Part shown: in pieces, positions 34,295-42,611 of the stretch | Layout of the letters: each line of letters starts with the position of its first letter | How positions within the stretch are numbered: the stretch's first letter is position 1 | DNA from: Micromonospora lutea | GTDB taxonomy: Bacteria; Actinomycetota; Actinomycetes; Mycobacteriales; Micromonosporaceae | NCBI RefSeq assembly: GCF_016863535.1 | Contig: NZ_BOPB01000009.1 | Location: 310,001-374,000, forward strand | Direction of reading: 5' to 3' | Length of the DNA stretch: 64,000 bases | Notes under the pieces: model-generated | What the model was told of the DNA's origin: nothing | The model's input: only the letters and a program-made list of their open reading frames with translations | Database searches by the model: none | Program-made: the position numbers and the translations under genes

Positions 34295-36244
34295 GTGACC
34301 GATCCCGGCGCCCGTTCCCACCTCGGTCCCCGCTTCGCGTCCGGCACCCGGGGCGATCCGGGTCCCGGGCGCGAGCCTGATGCCCGGCCTGCGGGCCCAC
34401 GTGACCTGGTGGCCCGGTACACCGGACTGCTCGGGGCGCTGCTGCTGGCGGTCGTCGGCTACCTCGCCGGTGCCCTGCCCGATGCCACCACCACCCGGTT
34501 CTGGAACACCGACGGCGGCCCACTGGCCGTCACGGTGTGGCTGATCGGCACGGTCGCCATGGTCGGTGCCTGGTGGACGTTGCGCGACGGTGCGCCGTCG
34601 ACCCGGTGGGCGTACGTCACCGCCGGGCTGTGGGCGTTGCCGCTGCTGTTCACCGCTCCGCTGGGCAGCCGGGACGTCTACTCGTACGCCTGCCAGGGTT
34701 GGATCTACGCCGACGGTGGTGACCCGTACGCCACCGGGGTGGCGGCGGCGGGTTGCCCCTGGGTCGAGGCGGTCGCGCCGGTCTGGCGGGACACCCCGGC
34801 ACCGTACGGGCCGTTCTTCGTCCTGCTCGCCGCGTTGGCCGTGGTGCTCGGTGGTGGGCTGGCGGGCACCGTGGTGCTGCTGCGGCTGCTGGCGCTCGGG
34901 GGCGTGCTGGCGGCAGCGGCCTGCCTGCCCGGCCTGGCCCGGACGGCCGGCGTACCGGCCCGGCGGGCCGTCTGGCTGCTGCTGGCCTGCCCGCTGGTCG
35001 GCGTGCACCTGGTGGCTGGCGCGCACAACGACGCGGTGATGCTCGGCCTGCTCCTACCCGCCCTGCTGATCCTGGCCCGCCGACCACCAAATCAGCCCGC
35101 GTCGTCGCAGTCGATCGAGACGCTGCCGTCCTCTGGGGCGCTGCCGGGGGCTTTGCCGGCTTCAGGGGCGTCGCGAGCTTCGGGTGCGGTGCCGACTTCT
35201 GGGGCGTTGCCGGCTCCGGGCGGGCTGCCGGCAGTTGGCACGTCGCCGGCTTCGGAGGCGCTGCCGGTTTCCGGGGTGCTGCCAACTCCTGGGGTGCTGT
35301 CGGTTCCCCGGGCGGTCTTGGCCGCTGGGGCGCTGCTGGTGGCCGGGGCGCTGCTCGGGTTGGCGGTGTCGGTGAAGGCGACCGCGGTGGTGGTGCTGCC
35401 GTTCGCGGCGCTGGCCGCCGTGCGGGGCCGGCTCACCGTGGCGGCGCTGCTGCGCGACGGGGGTCTGCTGGCCGTCGGGGTGCTCGGTGGGCTGCTGGTT
35501 CCCTCGCTGTTCTCCGGTCTCGGGTTCGGCTGGGTCGCCGGGCTGGCGCACAGCGGCGACACCGTGCAGTGGACCTCGCCGCCGACCGCCGTCGGCATGC
35601 TCGTCGACTACGTCGGCGAACTGGTGGGCCGGCGACCCGACGCGGTCCCGGTGACGCGCACGATCGGCCTCGGACTGCTCGCCGCACTGCTGCTCCTCCT
35701 CTGGCACCGCACCTGGTCCGCCCTGCGCCCCCCACCCGGACCAACCGATCCGGCACCCAACCGCCGCACCCCGAACGCGTTGATCATGAGGTTATTGCAT
35801 GGGCAAGCGCTTACCCAGGACAATAACCTCATGATCAACACTCCGGTGGGGTTGGTGTTGGGGGGTGCGGGGGTGGGGTTGGGGGTCACGGTGCTGCTCG
35901 GGCCGGTGTTTCATCCCTGGTACGCGACGTGGCCGCTGGCGGTGCTCGCGGTGGCGGCGACCCGGACCGCCTGGTTCGTGCTGCCGTCTGCGTTGGCCTC
36001 GTTCCTCGCCCTGCCGGACGGCACCAACCTGGCCCGACTGTCCAAAGCCCCGGGTGCGGTCGCGATGACCGTGCTGGTGCTCGCCACGCTGATCTGGACC
36101 CTCTCCCACCCCCACTCCCACCCCCACTCCCACCCCCACTCCCACCCCCACTCCCACCCCCACCCACCTGATCCCCGCCGGGACCCGGCACACCACCGAT
36201 CGTGGCAGTCCAGCTGTTCGACACGCCGGTATATGAGCAGCTGA
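34295..36244 (+). CDS. MptB-like mannosyltransferase (copy 2), with insertions
   Basis: This paralogue of the preceding gene has 649 residues against 473. Shared motifs include PLGSRDVYSYACQGWIYADGG, WRDTPAPYGPFFVLL, LVGVHLVAGAHNDAVMLGLL and FHPWYATWPLAVLA. The extra length comes from three places: a low-complexity Ala/Ser/Gly/Pro segment (nucleotides about 35090-35310), a segment encoded by a GATCATG-ended palindrome (35779-35839), and a His/Ser/Pro repeat tail (36104-36168). A GGAGGAAGG ribosome site precedes the GTG at 34295. It is probably still a functional membrane enzyme since the frame is kept. Confidence 0.7.
   Translation: MTDPGARSHLGPRFASGTRGDPGPGREPDARPAGPRDLVARYTGLLGALLLAVVGYLAGALPDATTTRFWNTDGGPLAVTVWLIGTVAMVGAWWTLRDGAPSTRWAYVTAGLWALPLLFTAPLGSRDVYSYACQGWIYADGGDPYATGVAAAGCPWVEAVAPVWRDTPAPYGPFFVLLAALAVVLGGGLAGTVVLLRLLALGGVLAAAACLPGLARTAGVPARRAVWLLLACPLVGVHLVAGAHNDAVMLGLLLPALLILARRPPNQPASSQSIETLPSSGALPGALPASGASRASGAVPTSGALPAPGGLPAVGTSPASEALPVSGVLPTPGVLSVPRAVLAAGALLVAGALLGLAVSVKATAVVVLPFAALAAVRGRLTVAALLRDGGLLAVGVLGGLLVPSLFSGLGFGWVAGLAHSGDTVQWTSPPTAVGMLVDYVGELVGRRPDAVPVTRTIGLGLLAALLLLLWHRTWSALRPPPGPTDPAPNRRTPNALIMRLLHGQALTQDNNLMINTPVGLVLGGAGVGLGVTVLLGPVFHPWYATWPLAVLAVAATRTAWFVLPSALASFLALPDGTNLARLSKAPGAVAMTVLVLATLIWTLSHPHSHPHSHPHSHPHSHPHPPDPRRDPAHHRSWQSSCSTRRYMSS
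35779..35839. repeat. GATCATG-ended palindrome, copy 1 (inside a gene)
   Basis: GTTGATCATGAGGTTATTG (35779-35797) and its exact complement (35821-35839) form a 19-bp stem. The loop TGGGCAAGCGCTTACCCA is itself nearly palindromic. It lies in frame in the second MptB-like gene and adds a segment reading about NALIMRLLHGQALTQDNN. Relatives occur at 41396, 44298 and 48446. Confidence 0.85.
36104..36168 (+). repeat. 12-bp tandem repeat coding for a His-Pro-His-Ser tail
   Basis: The unit CCCCCACTCCCA is repeated about five times near the end of the second MptB-like gene and encodes (Ser-His-Pro-His)n. This is a typical slippage-prone coding repeat. A His-rich cytoplasmic tail could bind metal, though it may be neutral expansion. 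Confidence 0.7.
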
Positions 36245-36300
36245 GCTGCCACGGTGATGAGCGGCCCCAAGTCACGACAGAGGCGCGGGCGGGAGGTGGG

Positions 36301-37359
36301 TCAGCGGCGCGTGCCGCAGGTGGGGCAGGTGCGACCGGTGCCGGTCCGATCCCCCGCCGCCGGCACCACCTCCGCCAGCTGCCGCCGGTCACCGGCACCC
36401 GGACCAGCCAGGTCACCTCGCTGGCCGCCGTCGACCCGCCGGAGACGAAGGGCGACGGCGACCAACAGCACGACCGGTCCGAGCAGGCCGACGGTGAGGG
36501 CGGTGGACACCAGGGTCGGGTAGGTCGGGTGCGGGGCGCCACCGAGGCCGTCCACCGCGCCGGCCAGGATGTGCGCGCTGAGCAGGCCGATCGGGGTGAG
36601 CAGGGCAGCGACCGCCCAGCCGCCCCGCCAGTCCTGTCGCATGGCCAACCCGACGGCGAGCAGCAGGACGACCCCCAGCAACGCCGCCCCGACCGCCGGC
36701 AGCAACTGCTCGGACGTCCACTGGTACGAGCCCCAGTAGAGATCGTTCCCCGGCGCCCAGGCGGCCAGGCCGCCACTCGTGGCGGCGATGATCGGCAGGG
36801 CCCGGGCTGACCGCGCCAGGTGTTCATCGACCGCGAGCGCCAGGACACCCAGGGCGACCTGGGGAACCAGCAGCAACAGCGGCGGCCGGGGCAAACTGGT
36901 GGCCAGGCTCAAGACCGGCACCGCCGCGGTCGCCAGCACTGCCACGGTGATGGCGACGCGGGTGAGGCGACCGGGCGCGACGAGCGCCAACAGCGCGGAG
37001 AGCAGCCAGACGAGCCACGCGACGACGGCAGCCGACGCGAAGGGCCCGAACCTTGGTGCGCCTGTGGCCACGGGCGACTGCTCGACGATCGCCCAGAAGC
37101 CGGCCAGGAAGGCGGCGGTGGTCAGGGCGAGCAGCGCCGCGAGGCGTACCCCGGGGATCAGGTCGGTGACACCGGCGGCCCGCAGCCGCTGGCGGAGGCC
37201 ACCGCGCACGAGGTCGGCGGCGTCTGCGGGGGAGGGCCAGCGCCGTCGCGGGTCGGCCAGTTCGAGGTACGTCCCGACGATCTCGTCAGCGCGGTCGCGG
37301 CGGTAGTCCGTGGGGTACGCCCGAAGCAGGCGTCGGTAGCGACGCTCCAGGTCTCTCAT
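36301..37359 (-). CDS. Multi-spanning membrane protein under PadR-type control
   Basis: The 352-residue protein begins with MRDLERRYRRLLRAYPTDYR, the cytoplasmic start seen in many proteins encoded next to PadR regulators, with a DEIVGTYLELAD segment. Seven to nine hydrophobic spans follow from residue 65. The last 40 residues are polar and end in CPTCGTRR, a zinc-knuckle-like pair. Its start overlaps the PadR stop (37356-37359), so both are made together. It may sense or export the ligand of the regulator. Its end is 57 bases from the convergent MptB-like gene. Confidence 0.7.
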   Translation of the reverse strand: MRDLERRYRRLLRAYPTDYRRDRADEIVGTYLELADPRRRWPSPADAADLVRGGLRQRLRAAGVTDLIPGVRLAALLALTTAAFLAGFWAIVEQSPVATGAPRFGPFASAAVVAWLVWLLSALLALVAPGRLTRVAITVAVLATAAVPVLSLATSLPRPPLLLLVPQVALGVLALAVDEHLARSARALPIIAATSGGLAAWAPGNDLYWGSYQWTSEQLLPAVGAALLGVVLLLAVGLAMRQDWRGGWAVAALLTPIGLLSAHILAGAVDGLGGAPHPTYPTLVSTALTVGLLGPVVLLVAVALRLRRVDGGQRGDLAGPGAGDRRQLAEVVPAAGDRTGTGRTCPTCGTRR

Positions 37360-37715
37360 GCCAGACCTCCGGCGGTACGCGGCGCGAGCGGGCGCACCGA
37401 GCGGGCGCGCAGTCGCGCGGTGGCGGCCTCGACGTTGCGGCGCAACCGTTCGGTCTCTGCGGCGAGCGTGGCGTCGCCGGTGGCGGAGAGGCGGTAGTAG
37501 CGGCGCAGCCGCCCGTCGACGGTCTCTTCCCGGTCGAGTTCGACCAGGCCGGCATCGGTGAGCCGGTCCAGTGCGCCGTAGAGGGTGCCGGGGCGCAGCG
37601 ACAGCCGCCCGTCGGAGAGGGCGGCGACCTCGCCGATGATCGCGTAGCCGTGCATCGGCTCGCGGGCGAGGGCGGTCAGGATGAGGAAGGTGGGTTCGCG
37701 CAGCGGTGTGTCCAC
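37356..37715 (-). CDS. PadR-family transcriptional regulator
   Basis: The 119-residue protein has the PadR winged helix: FLILTALAREPMHGYAIIGEV, LRPGTLYGALDRLTDAGLVEL and GRLRRYYRLSATGDATLAAE. PadR proteins repress neighbouring transporter or envelope genes and respond to small ligands. The GTG at 37715 has no ribosome site, while a TATATT -10 hexamer lies just upstream, so it is probably leaderless. The coupled membrane gene is its likely partner and target. Confidence 0.9.
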   Translation of the reverse strand: MDTPLREPTFLILTALAREPMHGYAIIGEVAALSDGRLSLRPGTLYGALDRLTDAGLVELDREETVDGRLRRYYRLSATGDATLAAETERLRRNVEAATARLRARSVRPLAPRTAGGLA

Positions 37716-37721
37716 CCGGTT

Positions 37722-37727
37722 AATATA
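37722..37727 (-). promoter_or_regulatory. -10 hexamer of a probable leaderless padR promoter
   Basis: On the minus strand TATATT lies at 37727-37722, seven bases from the GTG start, in the short AT-rich patch CGATATATTAACCGG, which is itself near-palindromic and may be the PadR operator. This places the start of transcription on or beside the start codon. Confidence 0.45.
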
Positions 37728-37751
37728 TCGGACGCGAAGGTATTCGGGGTG

Positions 37752-38306
37752 TCAGTGGATGCCTGCGGCGTGCAGCTGTCCGGTGGCGGCGCGGTCGATG
37801 CTGGTCCGCGCCAGCGAACCGGCCACTCCCAAGCCCATCGCCGAGCTCAGCACCAGCAGGCCGAACAGAACCGGCATGAACACCGTCCTGACCACCATCG
37901 CCCAGCAGCCCTTCAGGCCGATTCGACCGCCGTCCCGGGCCCGTACGAGCTGTGTGCCGGTGAGGACCGCGCCGAGTGCCCGGCCGTTGCCGTAGCACAG
38001 CCCGTAGATCATCGGCACCAGGACGCACGACGTGAGCGCCAGCACGACGACGGCGTCGATGGAGAGGCCCTGCCCGCCGTCATGCAGCAGGCTCAGGACG
38101 ACGACACAGACCCCGATCCCGACCAGGCACACCACCGTGTCGACCAACCAGGTCAGGGTCTGCGCCAGCAGACCGGCCCGCACGTACGGGGTGCCGTCGC
38201 CGAACGTGGCGACCCGTTTGGCAGCTCCCCGCCCCCACGTGTGCTCCGCGTACGCCTTGGCGGCCTCCAGGCGCGTCGACGGCCGATCGGTTGCGCGTAC
38301 GGTCAT
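37752..38306 (-). CDS. RDD-family membrane protein (1)
   Basis: The ATG at 38306 has GGAGG six bases upstream and gives 184 residues. The protein has the RDD pattern: VRAGLLAQTLTWLVDTVVCLVGIG, a second span, MIYGLCYGNGRALGAVLTGTQLV and DGGRIGLKGCWAMVVRTVFM. RDD proteins are small transporters or chaperone-like membrane proteins of mostly unknown role. It lies downstream of glnA1 in the same direction but behind a strong hairpin, so it is probably expressed separately. Confidence 0.8.
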   Translation of the reverse strand: MTVRATDRPSTRLEAAKAYAEHTWGRGAAKRVATFGDGTPYVRAGLLAQTLTWLVDTVVCLVGIGVCVVVLSLLHDGGQGLSIDAVVVLALTSCVLVPMIYGLCYGNGRALGAVLTGTQLVRARDGGRIGLKGCWAMVVRTVFMPVLFGLLVLSSAMGLGVAGSLARTSIDRAATGQLHAAGIH

Positions 38307-38418
38307 TGTCACCCTCCCGGCAGGTCACGTTGTCGGCACAGTGTGCGGCAGCGTCGACCGGGTCAGCCGACGGGGTGGTGCGGCAACCCCCAGGTGGTGT
38401 CGAGCGGCCGTCGACGCG

Positions 38419-38454
38419 TTCGGGCCGGCCCCGCGAACGCGGAGCCGGCCCGAA
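38419..38454 (-). terminator. glnA1 terminator hairpin
   Basis: TTCGGGCCGGC (38419-38429) pairs exactly with GCCGGCCCGAA (38444-38454), and the loop has a further CCGC/GCGG pair. It lies 15 bases beyond the glnA1 stop. Confidence 0.75.
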
Positions 38455-38468
38455 GGTGCTGAGCGCAA

Positions 38469-39893
38469 TCAGCAGTCGAAATACATCGCGAACTCGTGCG
38501 GGGTCGGGCGCAGGCGCACCGGGTCGACCTCGTTGGCCCGCTTCCAGTCGATCCAGGTGGAGATCAGGTCGGGGGTGAAGACGCCACCGTCGAGCAGGTA
38601 GTCGTGGTCGGCTTCGAGGGAGTCCAGCACGGCCGGCAGAGAGCCCGGCACCTGCTTGACGTTGCCCCACTCCTCCGGCGGGAGGTCGTAGAGGTCCTTG
38701 TCGATCGGCGCCGGCGGCTCGATCTTGCTCTTGATGCCGTCCAGGCCGGCCATCAGCATCGCCGAGAAGGCGAGGTAGACGTTGGCCGACGGGTCCGGCA
38801 CCCGGAACTCGACCCGCTTGGCCTTCGGGTTGCTGCCGGTGACCGGGATGCGGGTGCAGGCGGAGCGGTTGCGCTGCGAGTAGACCAGGTTGACCGGCGC
38901 CTCGAAGCCGGGCACCAGACGACGGTACGAGTTGACCGTCGGGTTGGTGAAGGCCAGCAGCGACGGGGCGTGGTGCAGCAGACCGCCGATGTACCAGCGG
39001 GCGGTGTCGGAGAGGCCGGCGTATCCGGTCTCGTCGTAGAACAGCGGCTCGCCGTTCAGCCAGAGGCTCTGGTGGGTGTGCATACCGGAGCCGTTGTCCC
39101 CGAAGAGCGGCTTCGGCATGAACGTGGCGGTCTTGCCGGCGGCCCAGGCCTCGTTCTTGACGATGTACTTGAACAGTTGCATCTGGTCGCCGGCGTGCAG
39201 CAGGGTGGAGAACTTGTAGTTGATCTCCGCCTGGCCGGCGGTGCCGACCTCGTGGTGCGACCGCTCCACGGTGAACCCGCTGTCGATCAGCCGGCGCACG
39301 ATCTGGTCGCGCAGGTCGGCGTAGTGGTCCACCGGCGGCACCGGGAAGTAGCCACCCTTGTACGCGGTCTTGTAGCCGCGGTTGCCGCCATCTTCCTCGC
39401 GGCCGGTGTTCCAGGCGCCCTCGATCGAGTCGATGTAGTAGTACGACTGGTGCGCCGAGGTCTCGTGGCGGATCGAGTCGAAGATGTAAAACTCCGCCTC
39501 GGCCCCGAAGTACGCGGTGTCCGCGATACCGCTGGCGGCCAGGAAGGCCTCGGCCTTCTTCGCCACGTTGCGCGGGTCACGCGAGTACGCCTCGCGGGTG
39601 AACGGGTCGTGGATGAAGAAGTTCAGCGCGAGGGTCTTCTGCGCGCGGAACGGGTCGATGAAGGCGGTGGCAACGTCCGGGAGCAGGAGCATGTCCGACT
39701 CGTGGATCGCCTGGAAGCCGCGGATCGACGACCCGTCGAAAGCGAGACCGTCGGTGAAGAAGTCGTCGTCGACGGACTCCACCGGCAGGTTGAAGTGCTG
39801 CATGACGCCGGGCAGGTCACAGAACCGAACGTCGACGAACTTCACGTCCTCGTTCTTGAGGTAACGCAGGAGTTCCTCGGGATTGGCGAACAC
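38469..39893 (-). CDS. glnA: Glutamine synthetase type I
   Basis: GlnA1 is the main ammonium-assimilating enzyme, joining ammonia to glutamate with ATP. From the GTG at 39893, directly after an AGGAGG ribosome site, the product has 474 residues, the standard length. Active-site motifs are [49 protein letters not shown] and [10 protein letters not shown]. The adenylylation loop is present as [12 protein letters not shown] with Tyr near residue 399, the target of GlnE. A GlnR box lies 58-95 bases upstream and a hairpin terminator follows. Confidence 0.95.
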   Translation of the reverse strand: MFANPEELLRYLKNEDVKFVDVRFCDLPGVMQHFNLPVESVDDDFFTDGLAFDGSSIRGFQAIHESDMLLLPDVATAFIDPFRAQKTLALNFFIHDPFTREAYSRDPRNVAKKAEAFLAASGIADTAYFGAEAEFYIFDSIRHETSAHQSYYYIDSIEGAWNTGREEDGGNRGYKTAYKGGYFPVPPVDHYADLRDQIVRRLIDSGFTVERSHHEVGTAGQAEINYKFSTLLHAGDQMQLFKYIVKNEAWAAGKTATFMPKPLFGDNGSGMHTHQSLWLNGEPLFYDETGYAGLSDTARWYIGGLLHHAPSLLAFTNPTVNSYRRLVPGFEAPVNLVYSQRNRSACTRIPVTGSNPKAKRVEFRVPDPSANVYLAFSAMLMAGLDGIKSKIEPPAPIDKDLYDLPPEEWGNVKQVPGSLPAVLDSLEADHDYLLDGGVFTPDLISTWIDWKRANEVDPVRLRPTPHEFAMYFDC

Positions 39894-39950
39894 TCGTCCT
39901 CCTGGCACGTCCACGGATAGCTAAGCTCCTGGCGACGCTATGGCCGCGCG

Positions 39951-39988
39951 GTTGCCCAGCCGTGTCTCCAGTGTTTCTGCCGTGTTAC
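39951..39988 (-). promoter_or_regulatory. GlnR box upstream of glnA1
   Basis: On the minus strand four half-sites with six-base spacing are visible: GTAAC (39988-39984), GAAAC (39977-39973), GACAC (39966-39962) and GCAAC (39955-39951). This follows the actinobacterial GlnR pattern gTnAc-n6-GaAAc repeated twice. GlnR therefore probably activates glnA1 under nitrogen limitation. The remaining 225 bases up to the divergent RDD gene hold that gene's promoter region and a GGTGTC/GACACC dyad near 40011-40028; nothing else is seen. Confidence 0.75.
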
Positions 39989-40213
39989 GTCACTCGCGTT
40001 GGGTCACCTGGGTGTCGTACCCGGACACCTCAACCCAGAGAAACGGGTCCGGCTGTGCCAGTGTAGTGAAACTTGATGGGGTTGGTCCTTTTTGACGTCG
40101 CCCGTCCACGCGGCCCCGGCCGCCGGTCCTGGCCTGCCTGCGGTCCGGTTCGCTGCCCGCCAACCGTCGGGCCTGCACCCGGGTCGGCTGCGGCGCTGAC
40201 TAGGCTCGTCCAG

Positions 40214-40612
40214 GTGACCAGCCAGCCGCACACCTCGCCACCCCCCGCCGCGGATCCCGACTTCGTCCCGGCCGACCTGGGCCGCCGGTTCGGGGCGCTG
40301 GTTGTCGACTGGATTCTCTGCCTGCTCGCGTCGGGCCTGTTCGCCAGCCCTGCTCGGGACGCCTGGGCGCCGGTGCTGGTGCTGGTCCTGCTGTACTGCG
40401 TGTTCCTGGGTCTGTTCGCCCAGACCCCCGGCATGTACCTGACCCGGATCCGCTGCGTCGACTGGTCCGACGGCGGCCGGATCGGCTTGCCCCGGGCCCT
40501 GCTGCGTGGTGTGCTGCTCGCCCTGGTCGTCCCCGCTCTGCTGATGGACCAGCACCGGCGTGGCCTGCACGACCGCCTCGCCGGCTCGGTGGTCACCCCG
40601 GCGCCGCGCTGA
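40214..40612 (+). CDS. RDD-family membrane protein (2)
   Basis: From the GTG at 40214 the protein has 132 residues with the RDD signature ADLGRRFGALVVDWILCLLASGLF, a second span (VLVLVLLYCVFLGLFAQ), TPGMYLTRIRCV and GLPRALLRGVLLALVVPALL, ending DRLAGSVV. It corresponds in position to the small RDD gene between glnA1 and the DUF4191 gene in mycobacteria. The function is unknown. Confidence 0.8.
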   Translation: MTSQPHTSPPPAADPDFVPADLGRRFGALVVDWILCLLASGLFASPARDAWAPVLVLVLLYCVFLGLFAQTPGMYLTRIRCVDWSDGGRIGLPRALLRGVLLALVVPALLMDQHRRGLHDRLAGSVVTPAPR

Positions 40613-40639
40613 TCCGCGATCGCCGGTCGAACAGCGGGC

Positions 40640-41329
40640 TCAGCGACCGCGCATCTGGCGGAACGCCCCGCGCGGCGGGCGGAGGTTCTTGGGGACGGCG
40701 CCCTTGGGCATCTGGGGGCGGGCGGTCAGCGCCTTGAGCCGCTTGTCGAGCGAGTTGACGTCCTTACCGCTGAGGTTGCGGGGCAGCCGCATCAACGTCA
40801 TCCGCAGCTTGCGGATCGGCAGCTCGCCCTCCTCCTGCCCGATGACGTAGTCGTAGAGCGGGGCGTTGCCGATCACCTTGGCCAGCCGGCGCTTCTCCTG
40901 GCCGAGTAGCCCACGAACCCGCTGCGGGTTGCCCTCCGCCAGCAGGATCACGCCGGGTCGACCGATGACCAGGTGCACCATGTCCATCTGAGTGGTCGAG
41001 CTGACCGCCGCGGAGACCCGCCAGTCACCGCGCATGTTCTCCATGATCTGCGCGGCGGCGCCCGGCTGCCCCTCGGCCGCGTTCATCATCGCCCGGTTCG
41101 ACCGGAGGTTGAGCACGATCAGCAGGCAGAGCAGGGCGAACAGGATGCCCAGCGGCAACCAGAGCCAGCCCCAGAGCGCGACCGCGACCACGGTCAACGC
41201 GAGCGGGATCAGCACCGCGCCGGTGGCCAAGGGGGCGAACCACTTGTCCTGCTTGGCGGTGAACCGGAACACCATCCCGATCTGCTTCAGCCGCTGGCCG
41301 AACGAGACCTTCTCCTGGGGCTTTGCCAT
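40640..41329 (-). CDS. DUF4191 family membrane protein
   Basis: The 229-residue protein from ATG 41329 has two adjacent spans (about 33-70, LIPLALTVVAVALWGWLWLPLGILFALL) and a soluble C-terminal domain with MDMVHLVIGRPGVILLAEGNPQRVRGLL and RRLAKVIGNAPLYDYVIGQEEG. This matches DUF4191, found next to lipA in actinobacteria. Its function is unknown; conserved neighbourhood with lipA suggests a link to lipoylation or glutamine synthetase loci without proof. Confidence 0.8.
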   Translation of the reverse strand: MAKPQEKVSFGQRLKQIGMVFRFTAKQDKWFAPLATGAVLIPLALTVVAVALWGWLWLPLGILFALLCLLIVLNLRSNRAMMNAAEGQPGAAAQIMENMRGDWRVSAAVSSTTQMDMVHLVIGRPGVILLAEGNPQRVRGLLGQEKRRLAKVIGNAPLYDYVIGQEEGELPIRKLRMTLMRLPRNLSGKDVNSLDKRLKALTARPQMPKGAVPKNLRPPRGAFRQMRGR

Positions 41330-41395
41330 GTCGTCAAGTCTAGTGCTCGCCCACCGCACCGTTGATCCGCGCCCGGCTCACCACCGAAGCCTCGC

Positions 41396-41465
41396 CGATC
41401 ATGCAGTTGTGGTCGTACCGATAAGGCACAAATAACGCATAACGACGACCACAACTGCATGATCG
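41396..41465. repeat. GATCATG-ended palindrome, copy 2
   Basis: A perfect 21-bp stem, CGATCATGCAGTTGTGGTCGT at 41396-41416 with complement at 41445-41465, encloses a 28-base AT-richer loop. It lies just after the lipA stop and may act as its terminator. Confidence 0.85.
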
Positions 41466-41491
41466 CTAGGGCTTGGGGGTGGGGTGGGGGT

Positions 41492-42484
41492 TTAGCGGGT
41501 GGTTAGGGTGACGGTTTCGCGGGCGGCGAGGGCCTGCTGGTAGAGGCGGCCGGCGCGGTAGGAGGAACGCACCAGGGGGCCGCTCATCACACCCGCGAAG
41601 CCGATCTCCTCGGCCTCCTCGCGCAGCTCGACGAACTCCTCCGGCTTGACCCAACGTTCCACCGGGTGATGCCGAGCGGACGGGCGCAGGTACTGGGTGA
41701 TGGTGATCAGCTCGCAGCCGGCGGCGTGCAGGTCACGTAGTGCCTGGGAGATCTCGGCGCGCTCCTCGCCCAGCCCCAGGATCAGGTTGCTCTTGGTGAC
41801 CAGGCCGTCGGCGCGGGCCTGCCGGATGACGTCCAGGGAGCGCTCGTAGCGGAAGGCCGGGCGGATCCGCTTGAAGATCCGGGGGACCGTCTCCACGTTG
41901 TGCGCGAGCACCTCCGGCCGGGCGCCGAAGACCTCGGCGAGCTGCTCGGGTACCGCGTTGAAGTCCGGGATCAGCAGCTCGACACCGCAGCCGGGCTGCA
42001 GGGCATGGATCTGCCGGACGGTCTCGGCGTAGAGCCAGGCGCCGCCGTCGGGCAGGTCGTCGCGGGCGACGCCGGTGATCGTGGCGTACCGCAGCCCCAT
42101 CGACACCACCGACTCGGCGACCCGGCGCGGCTCGTCAGCGTCGAACTCGGCCGGCTTGCCGGTGTCGATCTGACAGAAGTCACAGCGGCGGGTGCACTGG
42201 TCACCGCCGATGAGGAAGGTGGCCTCGCGGTCCTCCCAGCATTCGTAGATGTTGGGGCAGCCGGCCTCCTGGCACACCGTGTGCAGCCCTTCGCGGGAAA
42301 CCAGCCCGCGCAGCTGGGTGTACTCCGGGCCCATCTTGGCCTTGACCTTGATCCACGGGGGTTTGCGCTCGATCGGCGTCTCGGCGTTGCGGGCCTCGAT
42401 CCGCAGCAGTCGCCGCCCCTCGGGGGCGGGCGTCGCGGAACTCGCGGCCTGGCCGGTCGTCGGCGCGGAGTGCTCGATCGTCAC
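41492..42484 (-). CDS. lipA: Lipoyl synthase
   Basis: LipA inserts two sulfurs into the octanoyl chain on lipoyl domains by radical SAM chemistry. The 330-residue protein has both iron-sulfur sites: the auxiliary cluster Cys71, Cys76 and Cys82 ([12 protein letters not shown]) and the radical SAM cluster Cys97, Cys101 and Cys104 (CTRRCDFC). Further marks are the conserved [31 protein letters not shown] region and the C-terminal RSSYRAG with the Ser that binds the auxiliary cluster. lipB lies about 2 kb away on the same strand, separated by an oppositely oriented AspRS gene. Confidence 0.95.
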   Translation of the reverse strand: MTIEHSAPTTGQAASSATPAPEGRRLLRIEARNAETPIERKPPWIKVKAKMGPEYTQLRGLVSREGLHTVCQEAGCPNIYECWEDREATFLIGGDQCTRRCDFCQIDTGKPAEFDADEPRRVAESVVSMGLRYATITGVARDDLPDGGAWLYAETVRQIHALQPGCGVELLIPDFNAVPEQLAEVFGARPEVLAHNVETVPRIFKRIRPAFRYERSLDVIRQARADGLVTKSNLILGLGEERAEISQALRDLHAAGCELITITQYLRPSARHHPVERWVKPEEFVELREEAEEIGFAGVMSGPLVRSSYRAGRLYQQALAARETVTLTTR

Positions 42485-42611
42485 AAAACGAGCCTACGCC
42501 GGACGGCCGCCGTCGATGAACGGCGGGCGACGGCCATCACCCCGAAAATCCTGTGACGCCGGACACCGGAGGCAGGAAAAACGGGTCACACGGCGACGGC
42601 GGGTGGTGCTA

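Noticed and set aside
36104..36168. C-rich 12-bp tandem repeat as a CRISPR or origin iteron array
   Set aside because: Units are directly abutting without spacers and lie in frame at the end of a coding sequence, so it is a coding microsatellite.
34295..36244. Second MptB-like gene as a pseudogene because of its palindrome insertion
   Set aside because: The frame stays open through the insertion and all downstream motifs (FHPWYATWPL and later spans) are preserved, so it is kept as a gene.
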